A stretch of 64,000 bases of DNA. Origin: Brevundimonas sp. GTDB taxonomy: Bacteria > Pseudomonadota > Alphaproteobacteria > Caulobacterales > Caulobacteraceae. The stretch spans positions 186,001-250,000 of the forward strand of contig JACVCC010000003.1 in assembly GCA_016742215.1 (NCBI GenBank), read 5' to 3'. The notes below the pieces were generated by a model, which saw nothing but the letters and a program-made list of their open reading frames with translations, was not told the origin of the DNA and ran no database searches. This document shows, one piece after another, positions 17,099 to 25,196 of the stretch (its first letter is position 1; every line of letters begins with the position of its first letter). Both the position numbers and the translations under genes were made by a program.

Positions 17099-20000
17099 TG
17101 GCCGCGCTCGACCCGCAGAGCCTCGCCGCCGACCCCGGCGTCAACGCCTTCGTCATGGCCAATGCCGGCTCGGGCAAGACCACGACCCTGGTGTCCCGTG
17201 TCGCCCGCCTGCTGCTGGGCGGCTCGCGCCCGGATGCCGTCCTGTGCCTGACCTTCACCAAGGCCGCCGCCGCCGAGATGCAGCGCCGTCTCTACGAGCG
17301 TCTGGGCAAGTGGGCCGTCGCGCCCGACGCCGAGCTGCGCATCGAACTCGGCAAGCTGGAGCAGCGCGATCCCGGCTCCTACGACCGCGGCCAGCTGTCC
17401 CACGCCCGCACCCTGTTCGCCCGTGCGCTGGAGACGCCGGGCGGGCTGAAGATCCAGACCATCCATGCGTTCTGCGAACAACTGCTGCGCCGCTTCCCGA
17501 TCGAGGCCGGTGTCTCACCCCTGTTCCGCGTCGTCGACGACGTCGAGGCCGAGGCCATCCGGGTCCGCGCCCGCGAGCGGGTGGCCGAGCGCTCCCTGTC
17601 CGGCGACGCCGGCCTGTCCGACGCCTACGCCAGCATGGCCGGCCAGCTGGACTTCCAGGCCTTCGAGCAGATGTTCGTCCGCTTCGAGGAGAAGCGCGCG
17701 GCCATCGCCGCCTGGGTGTCCCACGCCGGCGGCCCCGCCACCCTGCTGCAGCGCATCGCCGATCAGGTCGGGGTCGAGCGGCTGGAAGACCCGGACGCGC
17801 TCGAGGCCGCGGCGGTCACCCCGCCTGCGCTCAACCTAGATCAATGGTTCGCGGCGGCCGGCGGGCTGGCGCAGGGCAATGGCAAGACCGATGCGACGCG
17901 CGGCCTGAAGATTCAGGCCCTTGCCGAGGCCATCCGCGCTGGAGAGGCTCCGGTTGAGAGCGTGCGGGAGGTCTTCTTCACCGCGACCGGTCCGCGCGCC
18001 TCACTGGCGACCAAGGCGGTTCCGACCGCAACGAGCGACTGGCTAATCGAGGAACAGGACCGGCTGCGCGAAGCATTCGACCACGCCCGCGCCTGCCGCG
18101 TGGGCCGCGACACCCTCTTCGCCCTGACCCTCGCGACGACCTATTCGGCCGAGTACGAGGCGGCCAAGGCGGCGCGAGGGGCGCTGGACTTCTCCGACCT
18201 GATCAGCGCGGCCAAGGCGCTGCTGACCAATGAGGAGACCGGCGCGGCCTGGGTGCTGTTCAAGCTGGACGGCGGCGTCGACCACATCCTCGTCGACGAG
18301 GCGCAGGACACTTCGCCCGAGCAGTGGGAGATCGTCCGCGCCCTGACCGACGAGTTCTTCCGCGGCGCCGGCGCGCGCGAGGGAGGGGTCGAGCGCACCC
18401 TGTTCGTCGTCGGCGACGAGAAGCAGTCCATCTTCTCCTTCCAGGGCGCCGCGCCCGAGCGTCTGCTGCGCGAAAGCCAGGAGTATCGAATCCAGATCAC
18501 CGCTGCCGGGCGGCGATTCGAGAACGTCAAACTCCTCGACTCATGGCGTTCCACTCCCGAAGTGCTGAAATTCGTCGATCAGGTCTTCTTCGATGCCGAG
18601 CGAGCGCAAGCTCTGAGCCCGGGACGCGGCCTGATCGGCGATCGTGCGGATGAGAAGATCAAGCACAATGCCGCCCGACCGGATGGCCAGCCCGGCACCA
18701 TCGACGTCTGGGACGCCGTTCAGGAGGAGAAGTCCGAGGAGCGCCGCGCCTGGGACGAGCCGATGGACGCCGACGCGACCCGCGGCGCCCGCCGTCAGGT
18801 GGCCGATCGCATCGTCGCCGAGGTGCGCGGCATGGTCGAGCGCAACGAGGGCGTCCACGACAAGGAGACCCGCCAGTGGCGCGCCGCCGACTGGGGCGAC
18901 GTCCTGATCCTGGTCAAGAAGCGCGGCCCGATGTTCGAGGAGATCCTGCGCGCGCTGAAGCAGGGCGGGGTGCCGGTGGCCGGCGCCGACCGGCTGAAGC
19001 TGTCCGAGCATGCGGTGTTTCAGGATCTGCTGGCGCTGGGCCGCGCGGCCCTGTTCCCCGACGATGATCTGGTTCTGGCCGGGGTGCTGCGCAGCCCCCT
19101 TTGCGATGTATCGGAGACTGACCTCTATGAGCTCGCGCGCGCCGGGATCGACCTTGCGAAGGACCGGTGGACGCAACCCCTCTGGCGGTCGCTTCGCGAC
19201 AGGGCGCAGACCGATGACGCCGCCCGGGCAGCGGTCGAACTGATCGCCGGCTTCCGCGCCGCCGCCCGCGACCGGACGCCGTTCGACCTCTATGCCGGCC
19301 TGCTGAACCGGCTGGACGCCAACGGCCTGACCATGCGCCAGCGCTTCCTGACCCGGCTGGGCGGGGAGGCAGCTGACGCGCTGGACGCCTTCCTCGATCA
19401 GACCCAGGCGGCCGAGATCCGCGGGGTCATGGATCTGGAGCGCCTGTGCCATGCGCTCGCCTCCCTGACCCAGACAGTGAAGCGCGAGATGGACGAGCCG
19501 CGCGGCGAGGTGCGGGTCATGACCGCCCACTCGTCCAAGGGGCTGGAGGCGCCGATCGTCATTCTGCCGGACACCATCTTCGAGGAGCCCAAGGGCGACG
19601 CCCTGCTGGAGACGGAGGAGGGCGGCTTCCTGTGGTGCGGGTCGTCCAAGGCCGACTGCGACGCCTCGGCCGAGGCGCGCGAGGCGCGCAAACGGCGCAA
19701 CGAGGAGGAGTCGATGCGCCTGCTCTACGTCGGCCTGACCCGCGCGAGGGACCGGCTGATCGTCGGCGGCCGCTATGCCTCGAACCGCAAGCTGGAGAAC
19801 CTGCGCGCCTGGTGGGGACCGCTTGACGAGGCGATCGTTTCGCTGGGCGGGCGCGAGATCGAGGGGACGTGCGGCCGCATCCGTCGTTTCGGCGAGGACC
19901 CGAAGTCGTATCCGCGCCTCGAGACCGTCAGCGCCGCCGACGTCGCCACGCCGGACTGGCTGGCACGCGCCGTGTCGGCCGAGCCGGGCGAGCGCACCCT

Positions 20001-20571
20001 GTCCCCCTCGCGCATGGGCGGCCTCGACGGCTCGCCGGCGCCCTCGCCTCTGGCCCGGTCAAGCGGGGGAGGGCTGGGCCGCTTCCGTCGCGGCGATCTG
20101 ATCCACCGGTTGCTTGAGCGCCTGCCGGATGTGGCGGTCGATCTGCGGGCCGATCTCGCTGCACGGCTCCTGTCCCGGGAGCGCGACCTGTCCGACGAGC
20201 AGAAGCAGGAGATGACCGAGGCCGCGCTCGGCATCCTGACAGACGCACGGTTCGCCCCGGTCTTCGGACCCGGGTCCCGCGCCGAGGTCGCGCTGACCGG
20301 CCGGGTCGGCGGCTCCACCGTGTCCGGCCGGATGGACCGGCTGGTGGTCTCGGCGGATCGGGTTCTGGTTGTCGACTACAAGACCAATCGCCCCGCCCCG
20401 CTGAGGATCGAGGACGCCGATCCGGCCTATGTCGTGCAGATGTCCGTCTATGTCTCGATCCTGAGGCAACTCTATCCGGCGCATCGGGTCGAGGCGGCGC
20501 TGGTCTGGACCGACGGCCCGAACCTGATGCCGATCCCGGACGACATGCTGGCGGCGGCGCTGGCGCGCTGA
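17098..20571 (+). CDS. addA: Double-strand break repair helicase-nuclease AddA
   Basis: A 1157-residue UvrD-type helicase with a C-terminal nuclease, partner of AddB. Walker A is ANAGSGKT (residues 21-28); ILVDEAQDTSPEQWEIV, VVGDEKQSIFSFQGA, TAHSSKGLEAPIVILPDT and LLYVGLTRARDRL are helicase motifs II, III, V and VI. The nuclease core is VVDYKTN (D1093, K1095), preceded by GRMDRLV. ATG 17098 (TGATG overlap with addB, GGGAGGAGGG upstream) is preferred over an in-frame ATG 33 bases earlier. The open frame is complete. Confidence 0.95.
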   Translation: MAALDPQSLAADPGVNAFVMANAGSGKTTTLVSRVARLLLGGSRPDAVLCLTFTKAAAAEMQRRLYERLGKWAVAPDAELRIELGKLEQRDPGSYDRGQLSHARTLFARALETPGGLKIQTIHAFCEQLLRRFPIEAGVSPLFRVVDDVEAEAIRVRARERVAERSLSGDAGLSDAYASMAGQLDFQAFEQMFVRFEEKRAAIAAWVSHAGGPATLLQRIADQVGVERLEDPDALEAAAVTPPALNLDQWFAAAGGLAQGNGKTDATRGLKIQALAEAIRAGEAPVESVREVFFTATGPRASLATKAVPTATSDWLIEEQDRLREAFDHARACRVGRDTLFALTLATTYSAEYEAAKAARGALDFSDLISAAKALLTNEETGAAWVLFKLDGGVDHILVDEAQDTSPEQWEIVRALTDEFFRGAGAREGGVERTLFVVGDEKQSIFSFQGAAPERLLRESQEYRIQITAAGRRFENVKLLDSWRSTPEVLKFVDQVFFDAERAQALSPGRGLIGDRADEKIKHNAARPDGQPGTIDVWDAVQEEKSEERRAWDEPMDADATRGARRQVADRIVAEVRGMVERNEGVHDKETRQWRAADWGDVLILVKKRGPMFEEILRALKQGGVPVAGADRLKLSEHAVFQDLLALGRAALFPDDDLVLAGVLRSPLCDVSETDLYELARAGIDLAKDRWTQPLWRSLRDRAQTDDAARAAVELIAGFRAAARDRTPFDLYAGLLNRLDANGLTMRQRFLTRLGGEAADALDAFLDQTQAAEIRGVMDLERLCHALASLTQTVKREMDEPRGEVRVMTAHSSKGLEAPIVILPDTIFEEPKGDALLETEEGGFLWCGSSKADCDASAEAREARKRRNEEESMRLLYVGLTRARDRLIVGGRYASNRKLENLRAWWGPLDEAIVSLGGREIEGTCGRIRRFGEDPKSYPRLETVSAADVATPDWLARAVSAEPGERTLSPSRMGGLDGSPAPSPLARSSGGGLGRFRRGDLIHRLLERLPDVAVDLRADLAARLLSRERDLSDEQKQEMTEAALGILTDARFAPVFGPGSRAEVALTGRVGGSTVSGRMDRLVVSADRVLVVDYKTNRPAPLRIEDADPAYVVQMSVYVSILRQLYPAHRVEAALVWTDGPNLMPIPDDMLAAALAR

Positions 20572-20695
20572 GAGGCGTTGATTTGGGCGCCCGCTGCGCC
20601 CACATGGTTCGTGAACGGGCCGGAATCACCTACGATGACCGGCCGAGACCAGAACAGCGCGCGGCCGGACAGCCGCCCGCCAGGAGACTTCCCCC

Positions 20696-21031
20696 ATGGC
20701 CACCGTCAAGGTCACCGACGACAGCTTCGAGACCGACGTCCTGAAATCCTCGACCCCCGTGCTCGTGGACTTCTGGGCCGAGTGGTGCGGCCCCTGCAAG
20801 CAGATCGGCCCGGCGCTGGAGCAGATCTCGGACGAGCTTTCGGGCCAGGTGACCATCGCCAAGGTCAATATCGACGACAGCCCGATGATCCCGTCGAAGC
20901 TCGGTGTGAAGGGCATTCCGACCCTGATGCTGTTCAAGGACGGCCAGATGGCCTCGATGAAGGTCGGCGCCATGCCCAAGGGCAAGATCGTCGAGTGGCT
21001 GGCCGAGGCCGGGATCGCCTCCGCCGCGTAA
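20696..21031 (+). CDS. trxA: Thioredoxin
   Basis: A 111-residue thioredoxin with the active site WCGPCK (C31 and C34), cis-proline segment KGIPTLMLF and the expected length. It reduces disulphides of cytoplasmic enzymes such as ribonucleotide reductase, using electrons from thioredoxin reductase. AGGAG lies ten bases before the ATG. It follows addA after a 124-base gap in which I see no gene or strong terminator; it may have its own promoter there. Confidence 0.97.
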   Translation: MATVKVTDDSFETDVLKSSTPVLVDFWAEWCGPCKQIGPALEQISDELSGQVTIAKVNIDDSPMIPSKLGVKGIPTLMLFKDGQMASMKVGAMPKGKIVEWLAEAGIASAA

Positions 21032-21070
21032 ATTCGCGTCAGACTTGCAGCCACAGTCGATCAGTGTTCT

Positions 21071-21095
21071 CCTTCCGGGGCTGAAGCTCCGGAGG
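21071..21095 (+). promoter_or_regulatory. Hairpin over a Shine-Dalgarno
   Basis: CCTTCCGG (21071-21078) can pair with CCGGAGG (21089-21095) with one bulged base. The right arm contains GGAGG, the ribosome binding site of the gene starting at 21103, so the hairpin would block initiation when formed. Confidence 0.4.
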
Positions 21096-21102
21096 TCCGT
21101 TC

Positions 21103-21399
21103 ATGCTGACTGTCGCACTCGCCGCCGCCGCCCTGCTGTCCGGTTCTGGCCAGGCCGTCGCCGTAATCGCGCGGACCGAGGCTCCGGCCACGGTCCAGCC
21201 TGTATCTGAAGGCGTCGAAACCCGTCGCGTCTGCCGCTACGAACGCGCGACCGGGTCCAACCTTCAGCAGCGCGTTTGTCGTGACCGCCCGATTCAGGGC
21301 GTTCAGGACCAGCAGACCCGCGAGTTCATGCGGAACCTGCAACGTATCCGCTTCCCGGACGGCGGCGCCGCTCCGACGCCCGCCGGCCCTGCGGGCTGA
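21103..21399 (+). CDS. Small secreted two-cysteine protein, first of a tandem pair
   Basis: A 98-residue protein with a short signal peptide (first 18-20 residues) and a mature part built on the motif ETRRVCRYE-x2-TGSN-x3-RVCRD-x-P-x-QG-x-QDQ-x-TREFMR. Two conserved Cys are spaced to form a disulphide in the periplasm. The next gene encodes a close paralogue with the same motif. Expression may be controlled by the leader hairpin at 21071-21095. Function unknown. Confidence 0.72.
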   Translation: MLTVALAAAALLSGSGQAVAVIARTEAPATVQPVSEGVETRRVCRYERATGSNLQQRVCRDRPIQGVQDQQTREFMRNLQRIRFPDGGAAPTPAGPAG

Positions 21400-21434
21400 G
21401 CGCTCGCCTACCCCTTTCTTCCCCGGATAGATCC

Positions 21435-21701
21435 ATGTTCATCATTCAGTTGGCCGCCATGGCCGCCCTGAGCCTGACGCCCGTTCAGGCCGCCCAGACC
21501 CAGCAAGCCGTGGCTCCGACCGCCCCGGCCGCGAACACCGCCGCGGAAACCCGCCGCGTTTGCCGCTTCGAGACCCAGACGGGCTCGAACCGTCGCACCC
21601 GCGTCTGCCGCGATGTGCCGCGTCAGGGCATGCAGGATCAGGGCACGCGCGATTTCATGCGCGACTCTCAGCGCGTGCGGATGCCCGACAGCCCGGGCTG
21701 A
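21435..21701 (+). CDS. Small secreted two-cysteine protein, second of a tandem pair
   Basis: An 88-residue paralogue of the preceding gene. A signal peptide of about 20 residues (cleavage near VQAAQ) is followed by an Ala/Pro/Thr linker and the shared motif ETRRVCRFE-x2-TGSN-x3-RVCRD-x-P-x-QG-x-QDQ-x-TRDFMR, which aligns without gaps. The pair presumably arose by tandem duplication and is read on one transcript (35-base gap). The stop TGA abuts the stop of convergent folC within the palindrome TGATCA. Function unknown. Confidence 0.72.
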   Translation: MFIIQLAAMAALSLTPVQAAQTQQAVAPTAPAANTAAETRRVCRFETQTGSNRRTRVCRDVPRQGMQDQGTRDFMRDSQRVRMPDSPG

Positions 21702-22976
21702 TCAGACCGGCCAGGTCTCCGGCGACGCGCCCAGGACTTCGCCGGCCAGATAAAGCGATCCGCAGATCACAACACGCCCGGCGCCCAGCCGCAGTGCGTG
21801 TTCCAGCGCCTGCCTGACATCGCCCGAAGCCTGGGCTCCGAGCCCATGTCCGCGGGCGACGGCCGCAAGGGCTTCCGGCTCGGCCGCCGCGCCGTCGAAC
21901 GGCACGGTGAAGACCGAGGCGTCACTGTCGCGCAGCGCCTCGAAGAAGCCGCCGGCGTCCTTGTTGGCCAGCATTCCGACGATCAACGCCGTCGGTCGCG
22001 GAGCACGCGCCTGACGTTCGGCCAGCGCGATGGCCAAGGCCCGGCCGGCATGGGGATTGTGCCCCCCGTCCAGCCAGAGCTCGGCCTCCGCCGCGCTCGC
22101 GGCCTCGCCATAGGGGCCGGCGGACAGGCGTTGCAGCCGCGCCGGCCAGCGGACGGTCTGAAGCCCCTCGGCGATCGCCTGTTCCGGCAAATCCAGCTCC
22201 AGCGCCACGGCGACGGCGAGGCCGGCGTTGGCGATCTGGTGCGGCCCGGCCAGCGCGGGCGCAGGGAGATCGAGGAAGCGCTCCTGATCCTGGAATGCGA
22301 GCCCGCCGCGCTCGGCCCAGGCGTCGAAATCGACGCCCATCACGGTCAGCGGTGCGTGGACCGCCTGCGCGACCTCCTCGATCGCGGTCATCGCTTCGTC
22401 GGACTGCCGGGCGACGAGGCCCCGGGCGCCCGGCTTCAGGATGCCGGCCTTCTCGATTGCAATGCCGCGCAGGGACGTGCCGAGGAACTCGGCGTGGTCA
22501 AGGTCTACCGGCGTGATGACGCTGAGAAGGGGACGTTCGATCACATTGGTGGCGTCCAGGACGCCTCCGAGTCCCACTTCGATGATGGCCAGGTCGGCGG
22601 GCGTCTCGCTCATCGCCACAAAGGCTGCGGCCGTGGTGCTCTCGAACACCGTGGCCTGACCGGCGACCGCCTCGATGCGATCGAGGATGCCGCCCAGCTG
22701 CGCGTCGGAGATCAACTCGCCAGCCAGCCGGATGCGCTCGTTGAATCGCACGAGGTGGGGCGAGGTATAGACATGCACCTTCAACCCGGCGGCTTCGGCG
22801 ATGGCGCGAATGAGGGCCACGGTCGAGCCCTTGCCGTTGGTCCCGGCGACGTGGACGACCGGCGGCAGCCGGTGCTGTGGATCGCCCAACGCCGCGCACA
22901 GGGCCTTCATCCGGTCCAGCGACAGGTCGATGCGTTGCGGATGACGGGCGCGCAGGCGCTCGGAGATCGGGTCCAT
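21702..22976 (-). CDS. folC: Bifunctional folylpolyglutamate synthase / dihydrofolate synthase
   Basis: A 424-residue Mur-ligase-family enzyme that adds glutamate to dihydropteroate and to folates in the cytoplasm. The P-loop VAGTNGKGSTVAL is near residue 45, followed by YTSPHLVRFNERIR and the second ATPase motif VGLGGVLDATN. The C-terminal domain has ELWLDGGHNPHAGRALA. It is the last gene of the eight-gene operon descending from 28718 and follows accD by ten bases. Pairing with accD is common in proteobacteria. Confidence 0.95.
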   Translation of the reverse strand: MDPISERLRARHPQRIDLSLDRMKALCAALGDPQHRLPPVVHVAGTNGKGSTVALIRAIAEAAGLKVHVYTSPHLVRFNERIRLAGELISDAQLGGILDRIEAVAGQATVFESTTAAAFVAMSETPADLAIIEVGLGGVLDATNVIERPLLSVITPVDLDHAEFLGTSLRGIAIEKAGILKPGARGLVARQSDEAMTAIEEVAQAVHAPLTVMGVDFDAWAERGGLAFQDQERFLDLPAPALAGPHQIANAGLAVAVALELDLPEQAIAEGLQTVRWPARLQRLSAGPYGEAASAAEAELWLDGGHNPHAGRALAIALAERQARAPRPTALIVGMLANKDAGGFFEALRDSDASVFTVPFDGAAAEPEALAAVARGHGLGAQASGDVRQALEHALRLGAGRVVICGSLYLAGEVLGASPETWPV

Positions 22977-22986
22977 GACCGCGATC

Positions 22987-23880
22987 CTAGGCCGCCCGAC
23001 GCTTTCCGCCCATCAGCATCGACAGGATCTGGCCCAGCACCTTCGGCAGGTCGGAACGGGCGACCACGCGGTCGACCATGCCCTTTTCCTGCAGATACTC
23101 GGCGCGCTGGAAGCTCGGCGGCAGTTTCTCGCGAATGGTCGCCTCGATGACCCGCGGCCCGGCGAAGCCGATCAGGGCGCCCGGTTCGGCCAGATGGACG
23201 TCGCCCAGCATGGCGTAGCTGGCGGTGACGCCGCCCGTGGTCGGGTCGGTCAGAACCACGACGAACGGCAGCTGCGCGGCCTTCAGCTCCTGGATGGCCA
23301 GGGTGGTGCGGGCCATCTGCATCAGGCTGAGCGCGCCCTCCTGCATCCGGGCGCCGCCGGCGGCGGTGAAGCAGACCAGCGGGACATTGCGTTCGATCGC
23401 GGCGCGGGCGGCGGCGATGAAGGCTTCGCCCGCGGCCATGCCCAGCGAGCCGCCCATGAAGGTGAAGTCCTGCACGATCACCACGGCTTCCGTGCCGTCC
23501 AGCTGGCCGAAGCCGATGGCCATGGTGTCCTTGCGGCCGGCGGCCTTGCGGGCGGCGTTCAGGCGGTCCTTGTAGGGTTTGCCGTCCGAGAACTTCAGCG
23601 GATCCTCGGGCACGTCCGGCGTGTCGATCGGTTCATAGTCGCCGTCATCGAAGGTCGCGCGCAGGCGCGTCGGCGCGTCGATACGCATGTGCCGGCCCGA
23701 CGGCGTGACCCACAGGGCGGCCTCGAGGTCCGACCGGTAGAGCATCTCGCCGGTGTCCGGATCCTTGACCCAGAGATTGTCGGGCGTGTCCCGCCGGCTG
23801 ACGATCTTGCGGACGCCGGGGGCGAAGCGGGACAGCCAGCCGCCGCGCTTCTCCTGCTGGGGTTTGTTCTTGTCGACCAT
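22987..23880 (-). CDS. accD: Acetyl-CoA carboxylase carboxyltransferase subunit beta, zinc-ribbon cysteines absent
   Basis: A 297-residue subunit that, with AccA, transfers carboxyl from biotin to acetyl-CoA to make malonyl-CoA. The crotonase-like core is intact: QDFTFMGGSLGMAAGEA, FTAAGGARMQEG, LTDPTTGGVTASYAMLGD and EPGALIGFAGPRVIE. The N-terminal zinc ribbon, which normally carries C-x2-C and a second C-x2-C about 15 residues later, reads WVKDPDTGEMLY (D40 and T43 in the cysteine places) and VTPSGRHMR (T59, and S61/G62 with one residue missing), so all four zinc ligands are gone while the surrounding fold residues are kept. Whether the domain folds without metal is inference. It sits between trpA and folC. 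Confidence 0.96.
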   Translation of the reverse strand: MVDKNKPQQEKRGGWLSRFAPGVRKIVSRRDTPDNLWVKDPDTGEMLYRSDLEAALWVTPSGRHMRIDAPTRLRATFDDGDYEPIDTPDVPEDPLKFSDGKPYKDRLNAARKAAGRKDTMAIGFGQLDGTEAVVIVQDFTFMGGSLGMAAGEAFIAAARAAIERNVPLVCFTAAGGARMQEGALSLMQMARTTLAIQELKAAQLPFVVVLTDPTTGGVTASYAMLGDVHLAEPGALIGFAGPRVIEATIREKLPPSFQRAEYLQEKGMVDRVVARSDLPKVLGQILSMLMGGKRRAA

Positions 23881-23889
23881 CGGGGCGCT

Positions 23890-24720
23890 TTAGACCGTTT
23901 CTGTCGCGCGCGCACCCTTCACCGCATCGGCGAGGCTGCGCACCTTGGCCAGAACGCGCGGCGCGGCGGGTTCGTTCGCGTCCAGAGCGGCGGCGACCTC
24001 ATCGACCAGCACCGAGCCGGCGACGACGGCGTCGGCCACGCGAGCCACTTCGGCGGCGCGCTCGGGCGTCTTGATGCCGAAGCCGACAGCGACCGGCAGG
24101 CCCGACGCCTTGCGCACCCGCTCCACAGCCGGCGCGACCGAGCCGGCCTGGGCTTCTTTCACTCCGGTCACCCCGGCCACCGAGACGTAATAGACGAAGC
24201 CCGAGGTCCGTTCGGCGATCACCTTCAGACGATCGTCGTCCGACGTCGGCGTCGCGAGCCGGATCAGCGACAGCGAACTGCCGTCCAGCGCGTCGGTCAG
24301 CGGTCCGGCCTCTTCAGGCGGGCAGTCCACCACAATCACCCCGTCCACGCCGGCCGCTGCGGCGTCCCGGGCGAAGGCCTCGTGCCCATAGCTTTCGATG
24401 GGGTTCAGATAGCCCATCAGGATCACCGGAGTGGCGTCGTCGCCGTCGCGGAAGGCGCGGGCCAGCTCCAGTGTCCCCTTCAGCGTCAGTCCGGCCTTCA
24501 GCCCGCGCAGGGCCGCGCGCTGGATCGGCGGGCCTTCGGCCATGGGGTCGGAGAACGGAAAGCCCAGTTCGATGATGTCGGCGCCCGCGGCGGGCAGGCC
24601 GCGCAGGATCTCCAGCGCGTCGTCGCGCGAGGGGTCGCCGGCCATCACATAGGCGACGAAGCCGGCCCGTCCCTCGGCCTTCAGGGCCGCGAAACGGGCG
24701 TCGATACGTTGGGTGGTCAT
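23890..24720 (-). CDS. trpA: Tryptophan synthase alpha subunit
   Basis: A 276-residue TIM barrel that splits indole-3-glycerol phosphate into indole and glyceraldehyde 3-phosphate. The catalytic Glu is E51 in IIELGFPFSDP. The second acid, Asp60 in the Escherichia coli enzyme (LADG), is Glu62 here (MAEG), a substitution allowed by the family signature. ILMGYLNPIESYG, VIVVDCPPEEA and PVAVGFGIKTPE are the other conserved blocks. It normally follows trpB directly; here a secreted protein gene lies between them. It is followed ten bases later by accD. Confidence 0.96.
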   Translation of the reverse strand: MTTQRIDARFAALKAEGRAGFVAYVMAGDPSRDDALEILRGLPAAGADIIELGFPFSDPMAEGPPIQRAALRGLKAGLTLKGTLELARAFRDGDDATPVILMGYLNPIESYGHEAFARDAAAAGVDGVIVVDCPPEEAGPLTDALDGSSLSLIRLATPTSDDDRLKVIAERTSGFVYYVSVAGVTGVKEAQAGSVAPAVERVRKASGLPVAVGFGIKTPERAAEVARVADAVVAGSVLVDEVAAALDANEPAAPRVLAKVRSLADAVKGARATETV

Positions 24721-24723
24721 GTC

Positions 24724-25194
24724 TTACTGCGCGGGAGGTCCGGCCGGGTTGGCGGGCTGGGGCGTCGGTGCGCGGGCGGCGCAGACGTCACCGGGGATGG
24801 GCGCCAGGCCGATATACCCGATGGAGTCCGGACCCGCCGGGCGCGAGGTGTCATAGAAGGCCTGCATCTGCAGACCGTCGCAGCCGCCGGCGTCACGGCG
24901 GCGGACGAAGACCACGCGGTTGTCCTCGCCGCCGGCCGGGATCCAGCCCTGGGTCTGGAAGGTGGCGATGTAGCTCTCCGCCAGGGCGCCGATCGAGGCG
25001 AGCGGGGCGCTGACGCAGAAGGCGCGACCGGCGAGGCCGTACAGGTTCCCGCAATCGGGCGACAGGGTCGCTCCCGGCAGCACCAGGGCGTCGGTGTCCA
25101 GTCCCGCGACCGGAGCCGGAGCCGTCGGAGCGTCCTGTGCGACGACCGGGGTCGCCAGAAGGGCCGCGGTCGCGGCCAGGATGAGGGTCTTCAT
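24724..25194 (-). CDS. Secreted protein of unknown function inserted between trpB and trpA
   Basis: A 156-residue protein with a signal peptide (MKTLILAATAALLATPVVAQ) and a mature part with four cysteines (SPDCGN, RAFCVS, GGCDG, GDVC) that could form two disulphides in the periplasm, ending in a Pro/Ala-rich tail. ATG 25194 has a GGAG twelve bases upstream and lies two bases after the trpB stop; the gene ends three bases before trpA. It is therefore embedded in the operon, yet acts outside the cytoplasm and has no obvious link to tryptophan synthesis. No family recognised. Confidence 0.72.
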   Translation of the reverse strand: MKTLILAATAALLATPVVAQDAPTAPAPVAGLDTDALVLPGATLSPDCGNLYGLAGRAFCVSAPLASIGALAESYIATFQTQGWIPAGGEDNRVVFVRRRDAGGCDGLQMQAFYDTSRPAGPDSIGYIGLAPIPGDVCAARAPTPQPANPAGPPAQ

Positions 25195-25196
25195 AG

